This document shows positions 43,993 through 52,705 of a stretch of 64,000 nucleotides of DNA, piece by piece. Source of the stretch: Clostridia bacterium (GTDB taxonomy: Bacteria > Bacillota_A > Clostridia > Oscillospirales > CAG-272). Numbering within the stretch: position 1 is the first letter of the stretch; every line of letters begins with the position of its first letter. The stretch covers positions 21,146 through 85,145 of the forward strand of contig JAFTUD010000024.1 of NCBI GenBank assembly GCA_017466455.1, in the 5' to 3' direction. The notes beneath the pieces were generated by a model that worked only from the letters and a program-made list of their open reading frames with translations, ran no database searches and had not been told where the DNA came from. A program made the position numbers and the translations under genes.

Positions 43993-45666
43993 TTAGAATA
44001 GTCCTGTAATCTTTCCGTTGTTATCAACATCTATGTTGAGTGCTGCAGGAGCCTTTGGAAGTCCCGGCATTGTCATAATTGCACCTGTGAGTGCTACAAC
44101 GAAGCCTGCGCCTGCGCTGAGCTTAACCTCTCTTACTGTGAGGGTAAAGCCTGTCGGTCTTCCAAGCTTTGTTTGGTCATCAGAGAGCGAATATTGGGTC
44201 TTAGCCATACATACAGGGAACTTCTTATATGCAGGGTCAAGAGCCTCAAATTCTGCGATGGATTTTGATGCTGCGGCGTCAAATTTAACATCGGCAGCTC
44301 CATAGATTTCCTTTGCTACTGTGATGATTTTGTCCTTAATTGACATTTCATCGGGATATAGGCAATGGAAGTTGCTTGGCTTGTTGCACGCCTCAACTAC
44401 CTTCTTAGCGAGCTCAATTCCGCCTTCTCCGCCCTTTGCAAATACCTCGCTAAGAGCAAATTCAGCACCCTTTGCAAGGCAAATTTCCTCAACTGCCTTA
44501 AGCTCAGCCTCGCTATCGCTACCGAAGCGGTTGATTGCTACTACAACGGGAACGCCGTACTTTTGAAGGTTGTCAATATGAGCCTCGAGGTTTACTGCGC
44601 CCTTTCTAAGAGCGTCAACATTTTCAGTACCGAGGTCAGCCTTTGCAACTCCGCCGTTATACTTAAGTGCGCGAACTGTTGCAACAAGAACTACTGCCGC
44701 GGGCTTAAGGTTAGCGAAGCGGCACTTAATGTCAAAGAACTTTTCAGCACCGAGGTCAGCGCCGAAGCCTGCCTCTGTGATTGTATAGTCGGCAAGCTTA
44801 AGAGCAAGCTTTGTAGCTCTTACAGAGTTACAGCCGTGTGCGATGTTTGCAAACGGTCCGCCGTGGATAATTGCGGGGGTGTTTTCAAGAGTTTGAACAA
44901 GGTTTGGCTTGAGCGCATCCTTAAGAACTGCTGCCATAGCGCCGTTTACGCCGAGGTCACGGCAATATACGGGGCTACCGTCATACTTGTATGCAACAAG
45001 GATTTTACCAAGTCTTTCCTTAAGATCGTTAATATCCTCGCTAAGGCAGAGGATTGCCATAATTTCGCTGGCAACGGTGATCATAAAATGGTCTTCTCTT
45101 GGAACACCGTCCATCTTTGTTCCAAGTCCTACAACTACATTACGAAGGGCTCTGTCATTCATATCAAGAACTCTTGAGAAAAGAATTCTTCTTTGGTCAA
45201 TGCCAAGAGCGTTGCCCTGCTGAATGTGGTTGTCAATGATTGCTGAAAGAAGATTGTTTGCGGTGGTGATTGCGTGGAAGTCGCCTGTGAAGTGAAGGTT
45301 GATGTCCTCCATTGGAAGAACCTGTGCGTATCCGCCACCTGCGGCGCCACCCTTTACTCCGAATACCGGTCCAAGTGACGGCTCACGAAGGGCGATGATT
45401 GCGTCCTTGCCTATCTTGCTCATAGCCATGCCAAGACCTACGGTTGTTGTTGTCTTTCCCTCGCCTGCGGGTGTTGGGTTGATTGCAGTTACAAGGATAA
45501 GCTTTCCATCCTTCTTACCTGCCATTCTGTTGAGGAACTCATCTGTGATCTTTGCCTTATAGCGTCCATAAGGCTCGTACTCTTCCTCCCTAAGTCCGAT
45601 TTTTTCTGCGATTTTTGAGATTGGCTCAAGGGTCGCGCCCTGTGCGATTTCAATGTCTGTTAACAT
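43993..45666 (-). CDS. fhs: formate-tetrahydrofolate ligase
   Basis: 557 residues, full length. The ATP loop [17 protein letters not shown] is near residue 64, and the block [14 protein letters not shown] near 165 is family-specific. It makes 10-formyl-tetrahydrofolate from formate and ATP, in purine synthesis and, in acetogens, the methyl branch of the Wood-Ljungdahl pathway. folD is at 55.8 kb, but no other acetogenesis gene is in view. It is the first gene of an operon with tsaE, tsaB, rpiB and araA. Ribosome binding site AAAGGAGG; promoter at 45708-45736. Confidence 0.97.
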   Translation of the reverse strand: MLTDIEIAQGATLEPISKIAEKIGLREEEYEPYGRYKAKITDEFLNRMAGKKDGKLILVTAINPTPAGEGKTTTTVGLGMAMSKIGKDAIIALREPSLGPVFGVKGGAAGGGYAQVLPMEDINLHFTGDFHAITTANNLLSAIIDNHIQQGNALGIDQRRILFSRVLDMNDRALRNVVVGLGTKMDGVPREDHFMITVASEIMAILCLSEDINDLKERLGKILVAYKYDGSPVYCRDLGVNGAMAAVLKDALKPNLVQTLENTPAIIHGGPFANIAHGCNSVRATKLALKLADYTITEAGFGADLGAEKFFDIKCRFANLKPAAVVLVATVRALKYNGGVAKADLGTENVDALRKGAVNLEAHIDNLQKYGVPVVVAINRFGSDSEAELKAVEEICLAKGAEFALSEVFAKGGEGGIELAKKVVEACNKPSNFHCLYPDEMSIKDKIITVAKEIYGAADVKFDAAASKSIAEFEALDPAYKKFPVCMAKTQYSLSDDQTKLGRPTGFTLTVREVKLSAGAGFVVALTGAIMTMPGLPKAPAALNIDVDNNGKITGLF

Positions 45667-45707
45667 TTTTGAAATCCTCCTTTTCTAAGTCTATCGTTAG
45701 TGACTAT

Positions 45708-45736
45708 ATTCTATCACATATTTGAAGAAAAATCAA
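45708..45736 (-). promoter_or_regulatory. predicted promoter of the fhs operon
   Basis: Minus strand -35 TTGATT (45736-45731) and -10 TAGAAT (45713-45708), 17-bp spacer, 42 bp before the start codon. Confidence 0.6.
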
Positions 45737-45754
45737 ACATTTTTTATATATTTC

Positions 45755-45783
45755 TTTACAAAATCGTAATTTTGTGGTATACT
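45755..45783 (+). promoter_or_regulatory. predicted promoter of tRNA-Arg
   Basis: -35 TTTACA and -10 TATACT with a 17-bp spacer, 67 bp before the tRNA. Confidence 0.55.
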
Positions 45784-45850
45784 GTTGGCAGTTTGGGAAT
45801 ATTTTATATACAATTTACATAAAAATACACAAAATTTTCCATTCTTATAT

Positions 45851-45927
45851 CTACCCGTGGCACAGCTGGATAGCGCGTCAGACTCCGACTCTGAAGGTCG
45901 TAGGTTCAAATCCTATCGGGTAGGCCA
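45851..45927 (+). tRNA. tRNA-Arg (anticodon CCG)
   Basis: A 77-nt gene with acceptor stem CTACCCG/CGGGTAG, discriminator G and encoded CCA. The anticodon stem-loop TCAGA-CTCCGAC-TCTGA gives CCG, which reads the CGG arginine codon. T arm GTAGG-TTCAAAT-CCTAT is normal apart from a G-U pair. Confidence 0.95.
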
Positions 45928-45929
45928 AA

Positions 45930-45960
45930 AATTCGGCAAGTTTCGACTTGTCGAATTTTT
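45930..45960. terminator. terminator after tRNA-Arg
   Basis: Stem of twelve pairs (AAATTCGGCAAG/CTTGTCGAATTT, one G-T pair) with a six-base loop and T-runs on both strands. Confidence 0.85.
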
Positions 45961-45973
45961 TATCGCCATTAGC

Positions 45974-46012
45974 AAAGCAAACAGCCCTCGCTTGAGGGCT
46001 GTTTGCTTTTAT
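45974..46012 (+). terminator. second hairpin between tRNA-Arg and the membrane protein gene
   Basis: A perfect 16-bp stem (AAAGCAAACAGCCCTC and its complement) with a four-base loop and a short T-run on the plus strand. It may act as a back-up terminator or block transcripts converging from the uronate operon. Confidence 0.7.
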
Positions 46013-46057
46013 TGTAATATTTGTAGATATTTATTATTCTTTGTCGGATTTTGTCAT

Positions 46058-46819
46058 TTACTTTTTAGCTCTTTTTGCCTTTTTATCGCCTGAGCCACCG
46101 CAGTCACAGCCGTCGGAGCAGTCACAGTCAAAGCCATCGCCTGCAACAAGGGCGAGGGTGATTACGCTGACGACTATAAATGCGCCAAAGCTACCGAGAG
46201 ATACATCTCTTAGGGCGTTTCTATTATCATCGGCTTTCGCTTTGATTGCTTGGATTATATCTTCATACTCCGGCATATTGCCTGTTGGGTCATCATTCAC
46301 GGTAAGCGCAAGCACGCCTGTATAAAAGCCTGCAATTACAAGGGAGAAAAGCTCAAGCGCATAATATTCTCCGCCGAGTCTTACCCAAAAGATGATCGCT
46401 ATGACTATAAAGAGTATTTCAACAAGTGCAAAAATGATTGATATTGCCATTTTTCTTTGAGGGATAGCAAGCATAAAAAGCGAGAGGGCAAAAAGGATTA
46501 TTACAGCGGGCAAAATTGATGGAAGGAGTGATGATATTTCCGTGGAAATACCGCTTTTGGCAAAATATGCTCCTGCGCAAGCACCCATTGCCCAAGCATT
46601 TACTATTATGCACAGAATATAGCCTATTGGATTTTTCCTTCCCCACAAATGAAGGGGGATTGCGCCAAGGGTAAGAAATATGCCGATTACAATTCCTATC
46701 ATGCCCGTGCTCGGAGCATGCACGCTAATGGCTACAACAAATAAAAGCACAGTGACAAGGGACATTACAAAAGCAGTAATTGGTCTTCCTCTGTTTTTCA
46801 GAAAATGTATTGCCTTCAT
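46058..46819 (-). CDS. multi-pass membrane protein with Cys-rich C-terminal tail
   Basis: 253 residues from ATG 46819, behind AAAGGAG; the upstream in-frame 73 codons overlap the oxidoreductase gene and are shadow. About six TM helices run from residue 13 to 170 (for instance FVMSLVTVLLFVVAISV, IGIVIGIFLTLGAIPLHLW). A cytoplasmic-looking segment (NMPEYEDIIQAIKAKADDNR) is followed by a last TM helix and the tail DGFDCDCSDGCDCGGSGDKK. The paired cysteines and aspartates suggest metal binding. I do not recognise the family. As last gene of the uronate operon (22 bp after an oxidoreductase) it might be a transporter or sensor, but that is inference. Confidence 0.7.
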   Translation of the reverse strand: MKAIHFLKNRGRPITAFVMSLVTVLLFVVAISVHAPSTGMIGIVIGIFLTLGAIPLHLWGRKNPIGYILCIIVNAWAMGACAGAYFAKSGISTEISSLLPSILPAVIILFALSLFMLAIPQRKMAISIIFALVEILFIVIAIIFWVRLGGEYYALELFSLVIAGFYTGVLALTVNDDPTGNMPEYEDIIQAIKAKADDNRNALRDVSLGSFGAFIVVSVITLALVAGDGFDCDCSDGCDCGGSGDKKAKRAKK

Positions 46820-46841
46820 TTTATCTCCTTTCTTATGCGTC

Positions 46842-48002
46842 TTACCAGTTTGTACTCCATTTCTTAAGATATGTTTCGGTAAGGCGGTCATCCTTTTTAT
46901 CCGCTTCGCCCTTTTGAATTGATGCTGAAATTTTTTCCTGTAGCTTTTCAACATACAAGGATTCATCAAGCGGGGCGGTAATTTTCTCGCCTGTCCACTC
47001 GGAGAGGTATGCCATATTACAAATTTTAACCTCGGCAAGCGCTTCGGTAGCAGGGGAAATCAGCTTTTCGCCGTACAAAATGGAATTAGTGAAGTTTTGA
47101 AGAATACGCACATGACCGTTATATTCCTCATCAAGGACTACTCTTTCGGTTGATTTTACGGGAAATTCTCCGCTTACTATATCGTTCTCGCCATATTCAA
47201 GCACTGTGTGAACAAGCCTTGCGTCCTCAAGAAGAATTTTTCCTCTTGTGCCTGAAATTTCAAGACGGTTTACGCCGAGAGGGTCGCCTGTTGTGGTGAT
47301 AAAGACGCCTGTCGCGCCATTTTCGTACTCGGCGAAAATGCTCGCCTCGTCCTCAACCTCAATATTATGATATTTTCCCGCCTTGCAGGATGCGAAAACA
47401 GATTTCGGCATACCGCAAAGCCAGTACCACAAATCAAGGTTATGAGGGGCTTGGTTTGTAAGCACTCCGCCCCCCTCGCCTCTCCATGTAGCACGCCAAG
47501 AGCCCGAATTGTAGTAGGGCTGAGTTCTATACCAGTTAGTTATTATCCAGCTTGAGCGACGGATTTCGCCGATTTCTCCGCTTTCTATGATGCGCTTTGC
47601 CTCTGAGAAGAGCTTATTTGTTCTTTGGTTCAGCATAACCGCAAATGTAAGCTTATTTTTCTTAGCGATTTCAAAAAGCTCCTCTATACCCCTTGTATAA
47701 ACGCAAAGTGGCTTTTCGCAAAGGACATGAATGCCTGCATCAAGCGCTTTTTTTGCTATTATTGGGTGGAAATAGTGGGGAGTCGCGATAATTACAGCAT
47801 CGGCAAGTCCGCTTGAAATAAGCTCATCGCTTGATGAAAAAACGGGGATATTTGAAAATTCCGCCTCAAGGTCGGCTTTTCTTTTTGGTTCGCTATCGCA
47901 AAGGGCGCAAAGCTCTAAGCCCTCAACCTCGCCATTAAGGATTGATCTTGCGTGGGCTGTGCCTATCGTTCCTACACCGATAACGCCTATTTTTAATTTC
48001 AT
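46842..48002 (-). CDS. Gfo/Idh/MocA family oxidoreductase (second of tandem pair)
   Basis: 386 residues with an N-terminal Rossmann fold (IGVIGVGTIGTAHARSIL), the CEKPLCVYT motif with the conserved Lys near residue 97, and the C-terminal block WRATWRGEGGGVLTNQAPHNLDLW whose Asp and His act in hydride transfer. These NAD(P)-dependent enzymes oxidise sugars, sugar acids, inositols or glycosides. The upstream neighbour is closely similar, so the pair arose by tandem duplication. They overlap by four bases and may form a mixed oligomer. It is not obvious which sugar position is oxidised. Confidence 0.9.
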   Translation of the reverse strand: MKLKIGVIGVGTIGTAHARSILNGEVEGLELCALCDSEPKRKADLEAEFSNIPVFSSSDELISSGLADAVIIATPHYFHPIIAKKALDAGIHVLCEKPLCVYTRGIEELFEIAKKNKLTFAVMLNQRTNKLFSEAKRIIESGEIGEIRRSSWIITNWYRTQPYYNSGSWRATWRGEGGGVLTNQAPHNLDLWYWLCGMPKSVFASCKAGKYHNIEVEDEASIFAEYENGATGVFITTTGDPLGVNRLEISGTRGKILLEDARLVHTVLEYGENDIVSGEFPVKSTERVVLDEEYNGHVRILQNFTNSILYGEKLISPATEALAEVKICNMAYLSEWTGEKITAPLDESLYVEKLQEKISASIQKGEADKKDDRLTETYLKKWSTNW

Positions 48003-49159
48003 TTAAAGGAATCTCCCATATTTACCTTAACATTTGTATTTACCTCTTCCTTTTCCTGCGATGAGGAAACGCGCTTCATAAGCTCGTTATAGAAAAGCTC
48101 ATCGTCAAAATCAGCAAGAGTGATTTCCTTGCCGAGCCAAGAGGACAGGTGCATTGCGTTTGAAATTGTAAGACCGTTTATTCCCTCTCTGCCATCGGCA
48201 ACAAGAGGTGTGCCGTCGAGAATTGCACCCGCAAAGGCATTAAGAACGCCAAAATGCTGTTCATTCTTACCGTCGGTTTCGACCTCGCTCTCAACGACCT
48301 CGGGCCAGCCGAATGCCTCGGTATTTGTTCTCGAAAACTCGGGCTCGCTAATTTCGGTTTTCCACATTTTAAGGGTTGTGCCGTCTGCTATCAGCTTTCC
48401 GTGCTCAAGAGTGATTTCAAAGCGGTTTGTGCCGGGGATATCTCCTGTTGTGGTGATAAATGTACCTGTTGCACCGTTTTCGTACTCAACATAGGCGGTA
48501 ACATCATCCTCAACCTCTATTTTATGCCATTTGCCATAGTGGAGCTTTGCATCTACCTTTACGGGCATTCCGCAAATCCATTGCCACAGGTCAAGGTTGT
48601 GTGGGCATTGGTTGAGGAGAACTCCGCCTCCCTCGCCCTTCCATGTAGCGCGCCATCCGCCTGAATTGTAGTATGCCTGTGGGCGGTACCAGTTTGTGAT
48701 AATCCAGCTTGTGCGCTTGATTTGTCCCATTTCTCCGCTTTTTACGATTTCACGCATTTTACGGTAGATACAGTTTGTGCGCTGATTCATCATAAGTCCG
48801 AATACTACATTGCTTTTATCGGCTACCGCGTTCATTTCAAGGACCTGCTTTGTATAAACGCCTGCGGGCTTTTCAACAAGAGTATGAAGTCCCTTTTCCA
48901 TAGCCATTATTGCGTATTTAGGATGGTCGTAGTGCGGAACTGCGACAAGAACGGAATCAACGCCTGAGTCCATCATAGCCTCGGCATCATTGAAGCATTT
49001 TACGCTTGGGAGCTTTTCCTTTACCCATTCCATTTTTTCATCAAGCAGGTCGCAAATAGCGTAAAGCTCAACATTTGGACATTTTCCGTCTAAGATATTA
49101 TTTACATGAACTGTACCGATATTACCTATACCGAGTATTCCAAGCTTAATTTTTTTCAT
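47999..49159 (-). CDS. Gfo/Idh/MocA family oxidoreductase (first of tandem pair)
   Basis: 386 residues, the same length as its downstream copy. Rossmann start LGILGIGNIGTVHVNNIL, catalytic Lys in VEKPAGVYTKQ near residue 95, and WRATWKGEGGGVLLNQCPHN near 170. The two copies share the segment SWIITNWYR followed by an aromatic stretch and NSG. It lies 26 bases after an isomerase-like gene. The function is probably NAD-linked oxidation of a glycoside or uronate within the pathway of this operon; the actual substrate is unknown. Confidence 0.9.
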   Translation of the reverse strand: MKKIKLGILGIGNIGTVHVNNILDGKCPNVELYAICDLLDEKMEWVKEKLPSVKCFNDAEAMMDSGVDSVLVAVPHYDHPKYAIMAMEKGLHTLVEKPAGVYTKQVLEMNAVADKSNVVFGLMMNQRTNCIYRKMREIVKSGEMGQIKRTSWIITNWYRPQAYYNSGGWRATWKGEGGGVLLNQCPHNLDLWQWICGMPVKVDAKLHYGKWHKIEVEDDVTAYVEYENGATGTFITTTGDIPGTNRFEITLEHGKLIADGTTLKMWKTEISEPEFSRTNTEAFGWPEVVESEVETDGKNEQHFGVLNAFAGAILDGTPLVADGREGINGLTISNAMHLSSWLGKEITLADFDDELFYNELMKRVSSSQEKEEVNTNVKVNMGDSFK

Positions 49160-49185
49160 AGTTGTTTCCTTTCGATTTGGATTTA

Positions 49186-49950
49186 TTAGTTAAGACCGAG
49201 GGATTTAAGGTATTTATAGCTTTTTTCAAGGCACTCAAACGGATCCTCTCCGTAGGTGTGATCCTGCTCTACAAGAAGGTGCCTTGCGCCTGCATCAGAT
49301 GCGTGAGCGATGATTTTTTCAAAGTCAAGCTCACCGTAGCCGACGGGAGCCATTCTCTTTTCCTCGCCTACCATTTTTAAATCCTTCAGGTGAACGCACT
49401 CAACTCTGCCTGTCATTCTGTCAAGCCACTCGCTTGCGCTATGTCCTGCGTATTCAACCCAGTAGGTATCCATTGTTATTCCAAGATGCTCCTTTGGAAA
49501 TGCCTCAAGGATTTTATTGATTATCAAATCTCCGTCGGCGCATTTACGAAATTCCATATCATGGTTATGGTAAAAGAGCTTTGCGCCGTTTTCGTAAATG
49601 ATTTTTGCGGGCTCGGTAAAGTTTTCTATGAAGCTTACAAGATGCGATTCTCCAAGCTCAAGTCCGCCCGGCATACAGCCGATGCCGATGTTTTTGCAGT
49701 CAAAAATCTTATGTGCGTTTACTACATCAACGGGGTTATCGCGAATATCGTCAACGCCCCAGTGAGTCAGCACGCATTTAAGTCCTGTTTTGTTTAGCTG
49801 TTCATTCAGCCACTCGGGCTCATATTTACAAACTCCCGAAATCTGAACCTCAGTGTAGCCGATGTCAGCTACTCTTTTAAGCGCATCTGCAAAATCGTCA
49901 AGATTTGTCGCCTTATCTCTTAGTGTATAAAATTGTGCTCCTATTTTCAT
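49186..49950 (-). CDS. sugar phosphate isomerase/epimerase family TIM-barrel protein (first type)
   Basis: 254 residues of the AP-endonuclease-2/xylose-isomerase-like fold. It starts GAQFYTLRDKATNLDDFADAL, a common start for this family. Likely metal ligands are in FYHNHDMEF, TMDTYWVEYAGH, HLKDLKM and LLVEQDH (about residues 127-230). Members isomerise, epimerise, dehydrate or cleave sugar-like substrates. It is one base from the other TIM-barrel gene. Two such genes beside two Gfo/Idh dehydrogenases suggest an oxidation-then-elimination or epimerisation sequence, as in C-glycoside cleavage by gut bacteria, but this is inference. Confidence 0.85.
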   Translation of the reverse strand: MKIGAQFYTLRDKATNLDDFADALKRVADIGYTEVQISGVCKYEPEWLNEQLNKTGLKCVLTHWGVDDIRDNPVDVVNAHKIFDCKNIGIGCMPGGLELGESHLVSFIENFTEPAKIIYENGAKLFYHNHDMEFRKCADGDLIINKILEAFPKEHLGITMDTYWVEYAGHSASEWLDRMTGRVECVHLKDLKMVGEEKRMAPVGYGELDFEKIIAHASDAGARHLLVEQDHTYGEDPFECLEKSYKYLKSLGLN

Positions 49951-49951
49951 A

Positions 49952-50773
49952 TCAATACCTCAATTCAAGCTTATCAAGAATTGCCTTTAGCGCGCTTACG
50001 CCTGCATCAAAGGCTGTATTTGTGTCGGTGTAGACGGGGATATTTGCAAGGCTCTCTCCGTTTTCAAGCTCGGAAAGCCCCTTGAATTCCATAAGATGTG
50101 GCTCAAGCGTCAAGACCTCGCCACCGTTTTTGGCGTACATTGAAATTATTTTTTCGACATTACCGATGCCGTATCCTGCGCGAACAACGGTTTTATTTGC
50201 CAAGGCATCCTTTACATGCATATAGTCAACATGCTTTTTCAGCATATCCCACGCTTCAAGAGTGTTTACATCGCATTGAACGAAGTTGGCAGGGTCAAAA
50301 ACTGCCTTTATTTGCGGAAATTTTTCGTGAATTTTAAGGCACGAGGCAGGGTCATCGCCGAAAATTCCCTTTTCGTTTTCGTGGCACATTACAATGTTCC
50401 TTGGCGCTTCCTTACAAAACGCCTCAAGGCGTAAGAACACCTCATCCTCGTTCTTTGAATAGAAGCTGAACATTCTGATTCTTGTTGTCTCTAAGATGTC
50501 CGCATACTCGCAAAGGCGCTTGAAGGTATCAAGCTGAGCGTCAAAATTATCATTTGGCTTGTTTTTTCCAACGGGTGAGCCGATTGACCAGACGGAAATT
50601 CCGCTATCATCGAGCATTTTTTTGATTTCCTTGATTTTGTTATAGGATATATCCTTTATATTTTCTCCGTCTACTCCGCGGATTTCAAGGAGTGATATAT
50701 TATTTCTTTTTAGCGCCTCTATTTGCCCGCGCAAATCAGCGCTTGCCTCATCGGCAAATGCACATAATCTCAT
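49952..50773 (-). CDS. sugar phosphate isomerase/epimerase family TIM-barrel protein (second type)
   Basis: 273 residues of the same superfamily as its downstream neighbour but a different subgroup: start LCAFADEASADLRGQIEAL, putative metal ligands in NIVMCHENEKGIF, AVFDPANFVQC, YMHVKDAL and VLTLEPHL. It is not a recent duplicate of the other isomerase-like gene. It follows the SDR gene by 23 bases. A uronate isomerase (UxaC) is missing from this operon, and one of these barrels might stand in for it; a role on a modified uronate is equally possible. Confidence 0.83.
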   Translation of the reverse strand: MRLCAFADEASADLRGQIEALKRNNISLLEIRGVDGENIKDISYNKIKEIKKMLDDSGISVWSIGSPVGKNKPNDNFDAQLDTFKRLCEYADILETTRIRMFSFYSKNEDEVFLRLEAFCKEAPRNIVMCHENEKGIFGDDPASCLKIHEKFPQIKAVFDPANFVQCDVNTLEAWDMLKKHVDYMHVKDALANKTVVRAGYGIGNVEKIISMYAKNGGEVLTLEPHLMEFKGLSELENGESLANIPVYTDTNTAFDAGVSALKAILDKLELRY

Positions 50774-50796
50774 AAAATTCCCCTTTTTAGTATGAA

Positions 50797-51627
50797 TTAA
50801 ACTCCCGAATAGGCGGAAAAGCCACCGTCAACGGGGACACAAATGCCTGTAACGAAGCCTGATGCCTCATTATCGCAAAGCCACAAAAGTGTGCCGACAA
50901 GCTCCTCGGGCTTACCAAATCTGCCCATTGGGGTTGCGTTTAGGATTTTTGCGCTCCTTTGGGTAGGATTACCCTCGCTATCAAAAAGAAGGTCCTTGTT
51001 TTGCTTTGTTACAAAGAAGCCCGGCGCCATTGCATTTACTCTTATTTTTGCGCCCGCAAAGTGAACTGCCATCCACTCGGTAAGGTTTGTTACCGCGGAT
51101 TTTGCACTGCTGTATGCGGGGATTTTTGTAAGTGGCTTAAACGCATTCATTGACGACACATTGAGAATAACGCCCTCTCGGTTGAGCATATCGGGGGCAA
51201 AGACCTGACTTGGAAGGAGTGTGCCCATAAGGTTTAGCGAGAATACGGCGTCAAAGTCCTCGCTTGATATATTAAAGAAGGTCCTTACATCCTCTCTTGA
51301 TTCATCGCCCTCGCTATAATATTCGTTATAGGTTGTAGCCCTTGGGTTGTTTCCGCCTGCTCCGTTTATAAGAATATCACATTTTCCGAGCCTTGCAAGA
51401 ATGTCGCTATGCACGCTCTCTATTGATTTTTTATCAAGAACATTACAAGCATAGTAAAGGGCTGTGCCACCGAGCGCTGTGATTTCATCAGCTACTTTTT
51501 TTACATTTTCCTCGTGCAAGCCGATAAGAGCAACCTTTACTCCGTTTTTCGCAAGGGCTCTTGCAAATTCGGAGCATAAAACTCCGCCTGCGCCTGTTAT
51601 TACCGCTACCTTATTTTCAAGACTCAT
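50797..51627 (-). CDS. uxuB: SDR-type D-mannonate oxidoreductase / fructuronate reductase
   Basis: 276 residues of the short-chain dehydrogenase family: NAD site VITGAGGVLCSEFARAL, the family-specific strand NGAGGNNPRATT near residue 90, catalytic Ser in LNVSSMNAF and the YSSAK motif (Tyr-x-x-x-Lys) near 173. The GAGGNxP motif is typical of the Bacillus-type (YjmF) fructuronate reductase, which makes D-mannonate for UxuA. The presence of uxuA in the same operon supports this. Its start overlaps the esterase gene by 11 bases. Confidence 0.85.
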   Translation of the reverse strand: MSLENKVAVITGAGGVLCSEFARALAKNGVKVALIGLHEENVKKVADEITALGGTALYYACNVLDKKSIESVHSDILARLGKCDILINGAGGNNPRATTYNEYYSEGDESREDVRTFFNISSEDFDAVFSLNLMGTLLPSQVFAPDMLNREGVILNVSSMNAFKPLTKIPAYSSAKSAVTNLTEWMAVHFAGAKIRVNAMAPGFFVTKQNKDLLFDSEGNPTQRSAKILNATPMGRFGKPEELVGTLLWLCDNEASGFVTGICVPVDGGFSAYSGV

Positions 51628-52705
51628 TTTTTCTTTCCTCTATTATTTCTCTGAATTTTTTCATATAAACGCCCCAGTCCTCTCTTGACTGAAAATGAGA
51701 GCCCGAGCGAAGGTAAAAGCCAAGCTCACCGTCAAGGCGCTTTTCTCCCACCTTAGGAAGGCTATCTCCCTCGTAAGAAAGACCGTCCTTGCCGTAGAAG
51801 CTCCATGCCTTAGATGCGAGGTGGCACGAGAGGTATTGACCCTCATTATCCGCCCATACATCCTCTACTGCTCCGCCGATTACTGCATATCTCGGTGCGA
51901 CAAGCGATAAAAGAAGGTGTTGGTCGAAGTCCATTTTATCCTCGTTATCACGGTAGGCAAAAAAGTCCTCGCAAAACCACCAAGGGAACACATCGGTGAT
52001 TGTTGTTATATTTTCGTTTTGCTCTTTCTTTCCTCTTGAAAGAGCTGCGCCGCAGCATCCGCTTTCATTTACGCAGGCGAGCAAAAATCTTTCATCAAGG
52101 GCGCTTGTAAGAAGCGCGGTTTTTCCAAGACGGGAGTGACCGATTACTGCTATTGCGGATTTATCCACATCATCTCTTTTTTGAAGATAATCCATACAGG
52201 CTGATGCCATATATGACCAAACGGTTATTTTTCCAAAGTCGCGCTTGGCTGACAAAAGTGGGTAAAGACCGTTTGAGAAGTCACCGTTATCGGTTGTTAC
52301 ATTTTCGTAGAAGAAGTGCAGAACGCCGAAGCCATTGTCAATTATCTCCTCCATGGGAAGGTATTTATTCGGCACATCGGGGGAAAAGCCGATGCTTACA
52401 AACACGGGCACAGGGCTTTGCGATTTTGGCAAGACAAGCTCACATCTTACTGTATGCTCCATTCCGTTATTTTGGAAGGTGAAAAACACGCTTTTCCAAG
52501 TAGCCTTGCCTGCGAAATTTATCCCCTGCTCCTCTTCTCTTATAGTGGGCACGATTTTTTCGGGCATTTTTCCATATTCCGAGCTTAGAAATAGCTCCTT
52601 TAAAATCGGGCGGTATGACTCCCATTTTTCAAGGGTGCTTATTTCCTCTCCGTTATGAATGAAAAAATTCGGAATGCCACGCCTTTTAAGCTCATTACTT
52701 ATCAT
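51617..52705 (-). CDS. CE15-type glucuronoyl esterase-like alpha/beta hydrolase
   Basis: 362 residues from ATG 52705 (MISNELKRRG), overlapping uxuA by 11 bases. The nucleophile Ser lies in VIGHSRLGKTALLTSALDER near residue 195. VNESGCCGAALSRG follows as in bacterial CE15 enzymes, then WWFCEDFFAYRD and a DQHLLLSLVAPR block, and the catalytic His is probably in RSGSHFQSREDW near 345. CE15 enzymes split the ester between 4-O-methyl-glucuronate of xylan and lignin alcohols. There is no signal peptide, so a cytoplasmic substrate, such as an imported glucuronoyl ester, is implied. The operon context (uxuA, uxuB) strongly supports work on glucuronate derivatives. Confidence 0.85.
   Translation of the reverse strand: MISNELKRRGIPNFFIHNGEEISTLEKWESYRPILKELFLSSEYGKMPEKIVPTIREEEQGINFAGKATWKSVFFTFQNNGMEHTVRCELVLPKSQSPVPVFVSIGFSPDVPNKYLPMEEIIDNGFGVLHFFYENVTTDNGDFSNGLYPLLSAKRDFGKITVWSYMASACMDYLQKRDDVDKSAIAVIGHSRLGKTALLTSALDERFLLACVNESGCCGAALSRGKKEQNENITTITDVFPWWFCEDFFAYRDNEDKMDFDQHLLLSLVAPRYAVIGGAVEDVWADNEGQYLSCHLASKAWSFYGKDGLSYEGDSLPKVGEKRLDGELGFYLRSGSHFQSREDWGVYMKKFREIIEERKNES

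Noticed and set aside
44365..45177. A 270-residue plus-strand frame rich in Cys, Asn and Lys
   Set aside because: Complete overlap with fhs on the other strand; composition is that of a shadow frame.
45974..46012. A second mobile-element end near tRNA-Arg
   Set aside because: The 16-bp hairpin is followed by a T-run and no partner repeat or target duplication is visible, so a terminator is the simpler reading.
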